Shown here piece after piece: positions 8,655 to 17,265 of a stretch of 64,000 nt of DNA. The position numbers and the translations under genes are program-made. The notes beneath the pieces were generated by a model, which was not told where the DNA came from, ran no database searches, and was given only the letters and a program-made list of their open reading frames with translations. Each line of letters begins with the position of its first letter. The stretch's first letter is position 1. Source of the DNA: RGIG9060 sp052173655 (lineage in GTDB: Bacteria > Spirochaetota > Spirochaetia > Treponematales > Treponemataceae); contig JBQMYD010000004.1 of NCBI GenBank assembly GCA_052173655.1, forward strand, positions 1 through 64,000. The letters are read 5' to 3'.

Positions 8655-9128
8655 ATGAAAAACATTAATTTACTTGAAGGTAAACTGGTTGCAAAAGAAG
8701 GTATTAAAATAGGAATCGTAGCTTCCAGATTTAACGAAATTATCGTGAACAAACTTTTAAAAGGTGCTGTAGACGGTCTTGTACGCCATGGTGTAAAAGA
8801 AGATAATATTACAGCTGTATGGGTTCCGGGTGCATTTGAAATTCCTCTTGTAGCAGATAAAATGGCTGCCTGCGGAAAATACGATGCTGTAATTGCTGTT
8901 GGAGCTGTGATTAGAGGTTCCACAAGTCATTATGATTTTGTATGTGCGGAAGTTTCAAAAGGGATTGCACAATCTTCAATAAAAAATGGAATTCCTGTAA
9001 TGTTTGGAGTTATCACAACTGAAAATATTGAACAGGCAATAGAGAGGGCAGGTTCAAAAGCCGGTAATAAAGGCTATGACTGTGCTTTAGGTGCTATTGA
9101 AATGGTCAATCTAATGCATCAGCTGTAA
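8655..9128 (+). CDS. ribH: 6,7-dimethyl-8-ribityllumazine synthase
   Basis: Condenses the ribityl-pyrimidinedione with dihydroxybutanone phosphate to give the substrate of RibE, and normally assembles into pentamers or 60-mer capsids. The protein (157 aa) has the family hallmarks SRFNEIIV near the N-terminus, [26 protein letters not shown] with the catalytic His, and [17 protein letters not shown] ribosome site precedes the ATG. It is the last gene of the riboswitch-controlled ribE-ribBA-ribH unit. No clear terminator hairpin follows; the next gene has its own -10 box. Confidence 0.96.
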   Translation: MKNINLLEGKLVAKEGIKIGIVASRFNEIIVNKLLKGAVDGLVRHGVKEDNITAVWVPGAFEIPLVADKMAACGKYDAVIAVGAVIRGSTSHYDFVCAEVSKGIAQSSIKNGIPVMFGVITTENIEQAIERAGSKAGNKGYDCALGAIEMVNLMHQL

Positions 9129-9183
9129 TTTAAAATTACATATTGATATAAAAAAAAATTTTTTTGTGATATAATTTTCCCGT

Positions 9184-9393
9184 ATGGAAGCAGGAAGTAT
9201 CCTTTTACACAGAGAATGTGGGATAGAAATTTGGAAGCAAAACAGCCAATATCTTATCTTGGACAGGTTTGCCGGTTACGGGAAATTTTATAGAACTTAC
9301 GAAGAAGTATGTAGAGATGACTATCTTGTACGTAAACTTTTTGGTGTAAAAGTAAAACATGACCCGAATCCTCTGATCATTGCAAAAAAATAA
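9184..9393 (+). CDS. Small conserved-looking protein of unknown function
   Basis: A 69-residue basic protein rich in Tyr and Arg, with no membrane segment, signal or recognised motif. I do not recognise the family. Support for it being real: a consensus TATAAT at 9170-9175 just 8 nt upstream of the ATG (leaderless arrangement), a good coding look, and a following hydrolase gene only 27 nt downstream in the same direction. The two may be co-transcribed. Confidence 0.6.
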   Translation: MEAGSILLHRECGIEIWKQNSQYLILDRFAGYGKFYRTYEEVCRDDYLVRKLFGVKVKHDPNPLIIAKK

Positions 9394-9420
9394 AATTTAA
9401 AATCACAAAAGTTACACAAT

Positions 9421-10551
9421 ATGAATGTTATCGAAGAAACTCGAAATAGAAGCTACGGTCTCAAAGAATATCTTTTTTGGCGTGGGGATTTATCTTTTTC
9501 CGATAGTCCTTATAACGAAATTGATGCACTGATTTTTTCTCAACTAAGTTATATTCATCTTGGTTCTGTAGTTTCATCTTGCATAAATGAAAAAAAAACA
9601 CTTGAACAGATTACAAAAGATTTTTTTGCAGATCCGGATTTTAAAGTAAAATCTGATAATGGACCACTTATAAACAAGGAAACCGTTAATTTGCTGGAAA
9701 TTGCAGCAAAAACAAAAAGGTTTGGAAATATTTTACTTTCCAACTTTGTTGAAGATATAGATAATGAAAAAGAAAAACAGTTTTCTGCATTGACAGCTTT
9801 TTTGGATGATGGAACAGTTGCTGTAATCTTTAGGGGAACTCATCAAGAAATTGTAGGTTATATTGAAGATATAAATATGGCATACATGGAAACAATTCCA
9901 TCTCAAGCTCAAGCCGTTGGTTATCTTGAACAAGTTGCAAAAACAACCTTTTGTAAACTTAGGCTTGCGGGGCATTCAAAAGGTGGGAATATGGCTGTGT
10001 ATGCAGCTTCTTTTTCAAGTGCCGGAACAAAACGAAAAATTATTTGCGTCCATAATTTTGATGGACCTGGATTCAAAAAACAAGTTATTTCTCTTACAAA
10101 TTTTAAAAAAATAGAAAATAGAACAAAAAACTACATAACAAATTATTCTATAATCGGTACTCTTTTTTATTCCTGTGGTCAAAGATTCATAGTTGAATCC
10201 GATGTACAAAACTTATTATATTCTCACGATCCTTTTAATTGGCTTGTTTTAGGGAATAAATTTGTTACTGTAAAAATATTGTCCAAGGAAAGTGCTAAAT
10301 TTGAAAAAACAATGAAATTGTGGCTGGAAACTATGAGCAAAACTCAAACTGAAATGTTAGCAAAATCTATAGTGGAAATTTTATCGGGTTCTGATGCCGA
10401 AAATTTAAAAGAATTACAAAAAACTTTTCCTAAAAGTATTGTAAAGATGCTGATAAGTCAAAAAAATATGACAAAAGAAGAAAAACAAAACTTTTTTGAA
10501 ACTTTTAGAATATTAAGAGATTCCGTTTTTGATTCCGGTATAAATTCTTAA
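9421..10551 (+). CDS. Mbeg1-like (DUF2974) alpha/beta hydrolase
   Basis: Predicted cytoplasmic serine hydrolase of the lipase-like alpha/beta fold. The segment from about residue 115 carries VIFRGTHQE, as in class-3 lipases, then the nucleophile elbow GHSKGGN with Ser186, and HNFDGPGF shortly after. These are features of the DUF2974/Mbeg1-like family. There is no signal peptide. Family substrates are unknown; a lipid esterase role is possible but not shown. The start at 9421 has no Shine-Dalgarno sequence, and the gene sits 27 nt behind the 69-aa gene, so the initiation mode is unclear. Confidence 0.8.
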   Translation: MNVIEETRNRSYGLKEYLFWRGDLSFSDSPYNEIDALIFSQLSYIHLGSVVSSCINEKKTLEQITKDFFADPDFKVKSDNGPLINKETVNLLEIAAKTKRFGNILLSNFVEDIDNEKEKQFSALTAFLDDGTVAVIFRGTHQEIVGYIEDINMAYMETIPSQAQAVGYLEQVAKTTFCKLRLAGHSKGGNMAVYAASFSSAGTKRKIICVHNFDGPGFKKQVISLTNFKKIENRTKNYITNYSIIGTLFYSCGQRFIVESDVQNLLYSHDPFNWLVLGNKFVTVKILSKESAKFEKTMKLWLETMSKTQTEMLAKSIVEILSGSDAENLKELQKTFPKSIVKMLISQKNMTKEEKQNFFETFRILRDSVFDSGINS

Positions 10552-10632
10552 TAATAGTTTTGTGTATCCGGTATTTCTCGCATCATTATTAATGACATTT
10601 ACTTTTTAGTATATTTCAGTTATATTAAAAGT

Positions 10633-11370
10633 ATGCTTAGACTCGAGGATATTGAGTGGGCAACACCCACCGGAGAAAAAATTTTAAGGGGAATAGATGT
10701 AACTTTTCCCGACAATAAATTGGTTGTGATCACAGGCCCCAACGGAGGCGGAAAAACTACTACTGCTAAGATCATTGCCGGTTTGGAAAAACCCCAAAAA
10801 GGCCGTATTTTTTTAGACGATGAAGATATCACAAAACTTGATGTAACTGAACGGGCAAAAAAAGGTATAAGTTTTGCTTTTCAACAGCCGGTACGATTTA
10901 AGGGAATTACGGTACGAGATCTTCTCCAAACTGCAAGTCCCGATAAGCTGGATGATACTCAGCTTTCAAATTTACTTCACAAAGTTGGCTTATGTGCTAA
11001 AGATTATCTTGATCGTGAAGTTGATGCAGCTCTAAGCGGTGGTGAAATAAAGAGAATTGAAATCGCAGGTGTTCTTGCTCGTAAAACTCGGATTTCGGTT
11101 TTTGATGAACCGGAGGCAGGAATAGATTTATGGAGTTTTAATAACTTGATTGATGTTTTTATAAAACTGCGTAACGAGAAAAATGGTTCTATAATCGTAA
11201 TTTCACACCAAGAACGCATTTTACAGATTGCTGATGTAATTGTTGTTATCGGAGATGGAAAAGTAAAAAAATCAGGATCGGCAGTTCTTTTGCTACCTGA
11301 AATTCTTGCAAAAACTCCGAATGAAAAAGCTGACTGCCCAAAAGGAAGGGAGGTAAAATATAATGGCTAA
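10633..11370 (+). CDS. sufC: Fe-S cluster assembly ATPase SufC
   Basis: ABC-type ATPase that drives the SufB-containing scaffold during iron-sulfur cluster assembly; cytosolic, with no transmembrane partner. Motifs: Walker A GPNGGGKTTT near residue 36, Q-loop FAFQQP, ABC signature LSGGEIKR, Walker B ISVFDEPEAGID and the switch His in ISHQER. Length 245 fits SufC. It overlaps sufB by 8 bp, so the two are translationally coupled. A TATATT at 10621-10626 lies 6 nt before the ATG with no ribosome site, suggesting a near-leaderless transcript. SufS, SufU/SufE and a separate SufD are absent nearby. Confidence 0.93.
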   Translation: MLRLEDIEWATPTGEKILRGIDVTFPDNKLVVITGPNGGGKTTTAKIIAGLEKPQKGRIFLDDEDITKLDVTERAKKGISFAFQQPVRFKGITVRDLLQTASPDKLDDTQLSNLLHKVGLCAKDYLDREVDAALSGGEIKRIEIAGVLARKTRISVFDEPEAGIDLWSFNNLIDVFIKLRNEKNGSIIVISHQERILQIADVIVVIGDGKVKKSGSAVLLLPEILAKTPNEKADCPKGREVKYNG

Positions 11371-12301
11371 CGAAAATATAGATACGGAAACCGGAAAATT
11401 ACTTACCGAAATTTCAGATTACGACGGCAGTGAGTTTAAAGGTGCTTACAATATAAGAGTAAATTGTAAACTTGCTCAACGAAAATCTACTGAAAATATT
11501 TTGATTGATGATTTGCCGGACGGAAAACCGGGATTAAAAATTACTGTTAAACCCGGTACTAAAAATGAGCAGTGCTATATTCCTGCGTGTGTTACGAAAT
11601 CCGGTGTAGAAGATTTAACTTATAACGATTTTTATATAGGGGAAGATGCTGATATTACGATTATTGCCGGCTGCGGAGTTCATACTGAAACCGGGGAACC
11701 TGCCCGTCATAATGGTGTTCACAGATTTTTTTTGGGAAAAAACAGTAGAGTTCTTTATCTTGAAAAACATTTGGGAACGGGAGGCGAAAACAGTCAACGT
11801 TCAATTGATCCTATAACTGAGGCGGAACTTGGAGAGGGTTCGTATCTTGAAATGAATACAAGCCAAATTGGTGGAGTTGATAAAAGCATTAGAAAAACAA
11901 ACATAAAAGTTGGAAAGGACGCAACTCTTATAATAAAAGAATCTTTGTTGACGGATAAAGAAGAATTTGTTGAAAGCGATTTTTATGTTGAAATGAACGG
12001 AGATGATTCAAGAGTGAATCTGATCAGTCGCTCTGTTGCAAAAGGAAATTCTCGGCAGGTATATAAATCGAATATCGTGGGGAATGCAAAATGCAGTGGA
12101 CACAGCGAGTGCGATGCAATTCTTGCGGATCACGGGGTTGTAAGTGCAAGTCCGCAACTTACGGTTGCAACCGAAGAAGCAACTCTTATCCACGAAGCTG
12201 CTATAGGAAAAATTGCCGGAGAACAGATTTTGAAACTTCGCACACTTGGACTTACAGAAGAACAAGCCGAGCAAAAAATTATTGAAGGATTTTTAAAGTA
12301 A
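11363..12301 (+). CDS. sufB: SufB/SufD-type scaffold protein (single copy)
   Basis: Beta-helix scaffold component on which Fe-S clusters are built, partner of SufC. At 312 residues it is much shorter than SufB of the SufBC2D complex (about 480), lacking the long N-terminal region, and resembles the single SufB of archaea and other anaerobes. The C-terminal core is recognisable: GHSECDAILADHGVVSASPQL, which aligns with the conserved SufB/D region near the Cys/His cluster site, then HEAAIGKIAGEQ and GLTEEQAEQKIIEGFL. The gene pairs only with sufC. This composition matches the minimal two-component machinery called SMS (SmsC-SmsB). The assignment as SufB-type rather than SufD-type is inferred. 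Confidence 0.88.
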   Translation: MANENIDTETGKLLTEISDYDGSEFKGAYNIRVNCKLAQRKSTENILIDDLPDGKPGLKITVKPGTKNEQCYIPACVTKSGVEDLTYNDFYIGEDADITIIAGCGVHTETGEPARHNGVHRFFLGKNSRVLYLEKHLGTGGENSQRSIDPITEAELGEGSYLEMNTSQIGGVDKSIRKTNIKVGKDATLIIKESLLTDKEEFVESDFYVEMNGDDSRVNLISRSVAKGNSRQVYKSNIVGNAKCSGHSECDAILADHGVVSASPQLTVATEEATLIHEAAIGKIAGEQILKLRTLGLTEEQAEQKIIEGFLK

Positions 12302-12338
12302 GTTTTTTACCGGTATTTATAACAAAAAAACTTACTTT
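12295..12338. terminator. AT-rich bidirectional terminator between sufB and the phosphatase gene
   Basis: A 14-bp perfect inverted repeat, AAAGTAAGTTTTTT and AAAAAACTTACTTT (12295-12308 and 12325-12338), lies between convergent genes, with a T-run within an arm on each strand. Its low GC makes it weaker than a classical terminator. Confidence 0.55.
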
Positions 12339-12345
12339 GTATTTA

Positions 12346-12936
12346 TCAATGTTTGTTGCTTTTCCAGATTTTGCCGTCAAATGTAAAAATTAGTGCTTGG
12401 CAATTTTGTTGTAGTCCGTCTTTCCAAAAATCTTTTATTCCATGATTTTGAATGTAACACATTATGCCTTTATTAACTGCACCATGTGCTACAATCATTA
12501 TGCGTTTGTATTTTGAATAAAAAGGTTCTATCTCGCTTTGAATAAAATCTTTTGCACGGATACAAACATTTTCCAGTGTTTCCCCCTTTGGAGGTGGGAG
12601 ATATTCTGCAGGATTAGTAAAAAAATTTTTGTAAGGGGTGCCCATTTCTTCCATTTTTTTGTAAGTGAAGCCTTCAAATTCTCCAAAAGAAATTTCTTTT
12701 AACCGATCATCTTTGATAATTTCAATTTTTCTATTTCCTGCTATGAATTTTGCAGTTTCGTATGCTCTAGTTAGCGGAGATGAAAAGATTTTATCAAAGT
12801 TTATTTCTTCCAGTTCTTTTCCTAACTTTTGTGCAGCAAAAATTCCTTCCTTTTCTAAGGGAATGTCAGTTGTTCCTTGTAATTTGTTTTTAGAGTTCCA
12901 AATTGTTTTTCCGTGTCTTATTATGTAAAGTTCCAT
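12346..12936 (-). CDS. Histidine phosphatase family protein (phosphoglycerate mutase-like)
   Basis: Cytosolic phosphatase of the branch-1 histidine phosphatase superfamily. It starts with the catalytic RHGKT motif at residues 7-11 and the LQGTTDIPLEKEG loop. The SPLTRAYETAKFI and EISFGEFEG motifs are present, and the second catalytic His is in VAHGAVNKG. Family members include alpha-ribazole phosphatase (CobC), broad-specificity phosphatases and mutases; there are no cobalamin genes nearby to favour CobC. It starts 1 nt after the mntP stop codon, so the two are co-transcribed. The substrate cannot be told from sequence. Confidence 0.88.
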   Translation of the reverse strand: MELYIIRHGKTIWNSKNKLQGTTDIPLEKEGIFAAQKLGKELEEINFDKIFSSPLTRAYETAKFIAGNRKIEIIKDDRLKEISFGEFEGFTYKKMEEMGTPYKNFFTNPAEYLPPPKGETLENVCIRAKDFIQSEIEPFYSKYKRIMIVAHGAVNKGIMCYIQNHGIKDFWKDGLQQNCQALIFTFDGKIWKSNKH

Positions 12937-12937
12937 T

Positions 12938-13540
12938 CTAAAATAAAATTCCTTTTATAAAAATTTTTATGCCGATGCCTATTAGGATAATTCCTCCGAC
13001 AAGGCAGGCATTGGAGCTTAATTTTGTTCCCGCTTTTTTCCCTATAGCAAGCCCTGCTATACAGATAAAAAAAGTTACAATGGCAATTATCAGTGAAGCT
13101 GAAAGCGATTTTAAAATTCCATATCCTGCAATTGTAAAACCTACAGAAAGTGCATCTATAGATGTAGAAATTCCTTGCAACATTAAAATTCCAAAAGTAA
13201 GTTTTTTTTCTTGTTCGCATTCTTTAGCTGAATGATGTTTGTTGTTTTTAATTCCGGCTGTGAACATTTTGCCGCCTATATAAAGCAAAAGAATTAATGC
13301 AATCCAAGGAATGAATTTTTCAATAATTTTAAAATATGCAACAATTGTATGGACGCACAACCAACCTATCATAGGCATCAAAAACTGAAAAAATGCGTAA
13401 ACTCCGGCAATTTTGTACATTTTTGTGTTTTTCATTTCCGATTCATTTAACCCGTTTGCCAACGAAACTGAAAAAGCATCCATAGCCAAACCTGTTCCAA
13501 GAAAAAAGCTGTTCAAGAAAAATTCAAAATAAAAAGGCAT
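12938..13540 (-). CDS. mntP: Manganese efflux pump MntP
   Basis: Six-helix inner-membrane exporter of the MntP (DUF204) family, thought to remove excess Mn(II). The two inverted repeats each carry the family signature: GLAMDAFSVSLANG in helix 1 and GISTSIDALSVGFTIAG in helix 4, with the conserved membrane aspartates. The protein is 200 residues, about 10 longer than E. coli MntP. It lies 36 nt behind addA on the minus strand. No yybP-ykoY manganese riboswitch is visible in the short gap, unlike in many bacteria, so expression probably follows the addBA operon. Confidence 0.9.
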   Translation of the reverse strand: MPFYFEFFLNSFFLGTGLAMDAFSVSLANGLNESEMKNTKMYKIAGVYAFFQFLMPMIGWLCVHTIVAYFKIIEKFIPWIALILLLYIGGKMFTAGIKNNKHHSAKECEQEKKLTFGILMLQGISTSIDALSVGFTIAGYGILKSLSASLIIAIVTFFICIAGLAIGKKAGTKLSSNACLVGGIILIGIGIKIFIKGILF

Positions 13541-13576
13541 AAAGGAGGCTCCGAAGTTTCTCGTTTTTTAATGATT

Positions 13577-16500
13577 CTAAAAAACCTTACGGAAGATATT
13601 GAATCTTAGATAATATAAATAACATTCAATTTCTTTTTCGTCAATGTTCCCAAACATTTGAGAAACAGCTTTACGGTAACATGCAAGTTGTGAATTGTAA
13701 ATTTCAGGTTTTATAGTCTGATCCGTTTTATAATCTACTATTATGTATTTTCCGTTTTGATTTTGAAACACAAGATCGATTGAACCGTGCATAAATTTTG
13801 TAGAAACATTTTTGTCGTTTTTGTGTTTAAAATCAAAATTATCGGCAATATTTGTTTTTTGACATGATAGTTTTTGATTATCAAATTCAAAATCGGAAAC
13901 ATCCATCGTAAACTCATATTCGCATCTGTGCCATTTTGATTTTAGTAAGTTTTGTCCCAGTTCATTTTGCAAAAAATTTTGAGCCATTTGTGAACAAATT
14001 TCCTGAATTAATTTTAAATTTTTGTTGCTTTTTGAACTTAAAATTAAGCCTGCAATATCGGAATTTTTGATTTTCGGTTTTTCACACTTTATAGCCGCTT
14101 CAAGATAAGAGTGTGCTATAGTGCCGAAATTTGCAAATGTAAAAAGAGGTTCTTTTTCATCTTTTGGAATTGTAGAATTGACTATTTGATTGATTTCAAA
14201 GTATGGTATGTTTTTATCCGCTTTGTTTTCAAACGAAGAACATTTTTTATCAAAATTTTTTTCAAGATCTTCTTTATATTCATAAAGATTGCTGGGTGCA
14301 ATTATACGGCTTTCTTGAATTTCCGTTTCTACAATTTGTGCAGTTAAATATTTTGTATTGTTTTGAATTTGTTTTTGATAAAGCAGTTTGGACTTGAAAT
14401 CATTTTTTAGTTCATTGATTTGAGATTTTTCATTTTGATTGTTTTTTTCAATTTGTTGAATGTTTGTTTGCTCATCTAATGGCAATACATCTTCAATGTC
14501 AAACAGATATTTTGAATCTTCATGCCATAAAATCAGCGAACAAAGAACGTCATATATTGATTTTGGATTCTTAATTTTTCCCGGAAGAAATTCTAAAGCT
14601 TTTTCCAAGTCCATTTCTTTCTTTTTTCCTGTTGTAATAAAAAGCGAATTTTTTGCTCTGGTTAGAGCAACATATGTAACTCTTCTAAGCTCTGCAGCTT
14701 CAAGATTTTCGTTTTCTTCTTTTGCCCGCTCATAAAAAATTTTGGAAAATTCTTTTATGCTTATACCGAATTTTTTATGATAAAAAACTTTATTTTTAAA
14801 ATCGGCATTGCTTGAATTTTTGTGGGTTCCGACAATAAAAACAATCGGAAATTCCAATCCCTTACTTTTATGAATGGATAAAATATTAACGCCTTGTGTT
14901 TGGTTTGTGGGAATATCCATATTTTCCAGTTTTTTATTTTCATCTTTGTATTCTCTAAGGATATCCGTAAAAGATGCAAGGCAGATATTCTTTTCTTCGC
15001 ATTGGCGGGCAAGTTCAAATAGTATATCGTAAAATCTTGTAAACATTTTTACTTTTTTGTTCCATAATGTTTCGTTGCAATATCCAAGTTCATACCAAAT
15101 TTTCGTGAGAACTTCGCTTATTCTTTTTCCTTTTGAATATTCACTAATTTCAAAGAATGCCTTTTTTGCCTGAGAATATCTTTTTTTTGCTTCATCGGTG
15201 AAATTTAAAAAAGATTTATTTTCTGCTTCAAAATCCTGTTCAAAAGGACTAATATCTTGTTTTAGAATTGACCAAGTTTCTTCCATCGTTAAATTTACAA
15301 ATGGGGAACGCAAAAAAGAAGCATAAGATATTTTATCGTTAGGGAAAGCAATAAGACGTAAAAAAGCGTATATATCATTTATAGGGCCGTCTTCAAAAAC
15401 ACCTTTAACTGTTTCACTGCTATACGGAATTCCATATTTTAAAAGGGTTCGCTCGTACAAAGGTTGTAAAGAGTAATTACGGGAAAGAATTGCAATATCT
15501 TTAGGGGATACGGAAATTCCGTCAATTCCATCTTTTAAAATCAAAGCAATTTTTTTTGCAACCCAATCGGCTTCTGTTTCTTCGTCTTCACAACGTGCAA
15601 TATGAATATGTGGTTCATAAAGTTTTTTATCATCTTTTTGTAACTCATTTTGTTTGTTTTCAGGTAGAATTACGTTTTTGTAAACGGCTTCATAATCGGG
15701 AACATCCTTATCTTTTTCTGTAAAAAATACAGCCGGTAAAAAATGCTCTTTTTTTTGCAAAGCCGCTGAATCGATTTTAGTTTCGTTTGCTTTGTCATTT
15801 TCTATGTCTGTTGAAGATATGGAGTTCAAAATTTTATTTGAAATAGGAAATGGTGTGCCGCCAAAAATAGTATTGAAAGCTGCAATAAGATTTGGGTGTG
15901 AACGATAATTTGTTGCCATTGTTAAAAAACCATCATTAAAATCTTTTGCCAGCCCTCTAAAAACTGAAACATCTGCACCCCTAAAGCGATAAATACTCTG
16001 TTTTTCATCTCCTACAAAAAAAAGTTTTTCTTTTTCAAGATTTTCAACTTTAGGAATGTCATATTCGCAACAATCGTATTTTTCTGCAAGTAAAAAAAGC
16101 ATATCACGTTGCATTTGATTGTTATCTTGAAATTCGTCAATCATAATTGCTTTATACTTTTCTTTTTCTACTTGGCGTATTTGAGGAAAAAATTTCAATG
16201 TCTTTAATGCTATGTCTGAAATGTCCGAAAATGTTAAAATTCCGACAGTTCTTTTAAAATCATTAATGCTTTGTTGATATTCTGTAAAAAGCAATCCGGC
16301 TTGTTTTATCAAATTACAGTTTTGAATAAAATTTATAGTTTCTTGAATTTGTGTATTTAAATTTCTAATTGTTTCCACGTTTTCCTGATATTCCGGAATT
16401 TCTTTAATTGATCTTTTAGGCAATTTTGAAACTGTTTCTAAAACCGAGGTTATTTTTTCAAATGTAAAAGAATCCGGATAAGAAAAATCGTTTTCTGACA

Positions 16501-17230
16501 AATGAAAAAAGTTAGGAAGTTTTTCTGAAATTAGGTCAAAAACTTTTTTATATTCGGCAAAAGTTTTTGAAGTATTTTTGTCATCGAATTTGTCTTGCGA
16601 CTCGTACAAATCCGATCTCATATTTTCGAGAATTTGAACAACTTTATAAAATTGTGTATTCCAAAGTTGTGTTATTTCTTGCTTTTGAAGTTCAAGTTGT
16701 TTTTCAAAATCAATGGGAGTTACGATTGTAGAATTATTTAAAACCGTGTCAACAAAAAGATTATCTGCAATTTCTTGATAATTGTTGGTTTTTACAATTG
16801 CTTTTATAACAGGACTTTCTTTATGCTCCAAAATGAATTGAAGGGCGGTTTGTTGTGCTTTTGTGCGGATAGCTTGTTCATCTTGAATAAAGTCAGGTGA
16901 AATACCGAAATTATTGGAACCCATTTTTGCTATCATATTGCAGTAACTGTCGAGTGTCATAATTTTTGCTTTATAAAAATTACGAGCCTCTTCGGGACAA
17001 TTTTCTTTTAGAGTTTTATAAATTCTGGATGACATTTCAATTGTAGCTTTTTTTGTAAAGGTCAGTGTGAGAATTTGATCAACGTGATAATTTTGTGTTT
17101 TTATCAAATCCAAAAAACGCTGAGATAAAACCCAAGTTTTTCCGCTGCCTGCACCTGCACTGACAACAGAGTTTATTCTTGTTTTTATAACTTTTTGTTG
17201 AAATTCATCAGGTTTTTTTTCGGTATTCAA
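13577..17230 (-). CDS. addA: AddA-type ATP-dependent helicase/nuclease subunit
   Basis: UvrD/Rep-type superfamily 1A helicase with a C-terminal RecB-family nuclease: the AddA subunit of the AddAB double-strand-break processing enzyme that prepares ends for RecA. Motif I (AGAGSGKT) is at residues 31-38. Motif II IMIDEFQDNN, motif III GDEKQSIYRFRG, motif V ILSIHKSKGLEFP and motif VI YVALTRAKN follow in order. The C-terminal nuclease shows GSIDLVF and VDYKTDQ (Asp and Lys of the D-E-K site) near residue 1170. Length 1217 is typical. It follows addB with a 35-nt gap. No Chi-like sequence was looked for systematically. Confidence 0.93.
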   Translation of the reverse strand: MNTEKKPDEFQQKVIKTRINSVVSAGAGSGKTWVLSQRFLDLIKTQNYHVDQILTLTFTKKATIEMSSRIYKTLKENCPEEARNFYKAKIMTLDSYCNMIAKMGSNNFGISPDFIQDEQAIRTKAQQTALQFILEHKESPVIKAIVKTNNYQEIADNLFVDTVLNNSTIVTPIDFEKQLELQKQEITQLWNTQFYKVVQILENMRSDLYESQDKFDDKNTSKTFAEYKKVFDLISEKLPNFFHLSENDFSYPDSFTFEKITSVLETVSKLPKRSIKEIPEYQENVETIRNLNTQIQETINFIQNCNLIKQAGLLFTEYQQSINDFKRTVGILTFSDISDIALKTLKFFPQIRQVEKEKYKAIMIDEFQDNNQMQRDMLFLLAEKYDCCEYDIPKVENLEKEKLFFVGDEKQSIYRFRGADVSVFRGLAKDFNDGFLTMATNYRSHPNLIAAFNTIFGGTPFPISNKILNSISSTDIENDKANETKIDSAALQKKEHFLPAVFFTEKDKDVPDYEAVYKNVILPENKQNELQKDDKKLYEPHIHIARCEDEETEADWVAKKIALILKDGIDGISVSPKDIAILSRNYSLQPLYERTLLKYGIPYSSETVKGVFEDGPINDIYAFLRLIAFPNDKISYASFLRSPFVNLTMEETWSILKQDISPFEQDFEAENKSFLNFTDEAKKRYSQAKKAFFEISEYSKGKRISEVLTKIWYELGYCNETLWNKKVKMFTRFYDILFELARQCEEKNICLASFTDILREYKDENKKLENMDIPTNQTQGVNILSIHKSKGLEFPIVFIVGTHKNSSNADFKNKVFYHKKFGISIKEFSKIFYERAKEENENLEAAELRRVTYVALTRAKNSLFITTGKKKEMDLEKALEFLPGKIKNPKSIYDVLCSLILWHEDSKYLFDIEDVLPLDEQTNIQQIEKNNQNEKSQINELKNDFKSKLLYQKQIQNNTKYLTAQIVETEIQESRIIAPSNLYEYKEDLEKNFDKKCSSFENKADKNIPYFEINQIVNSTIPKDEKEPLFTFANFGTIAHSYLEAAIKCEKPKIKNSDIAGLILSSKSNKNLKLIQEICSQMAQNFLQNELGQNLLKSKWHRCEYEFTMDVSDFEFDNQKLSCQKTNIADNFDFKHKNDKNVSTKFMHGSIDLVFQNQNGKYIIVDYKTDQTIKPEIYNSQLACYRKAVSQMFGNIDEKEIECYLYYLRFNIFRKVF

Positions 17231-17265
17231 TTTTTTTTCCTTTATGGTAATATCTGTATTTTTTT

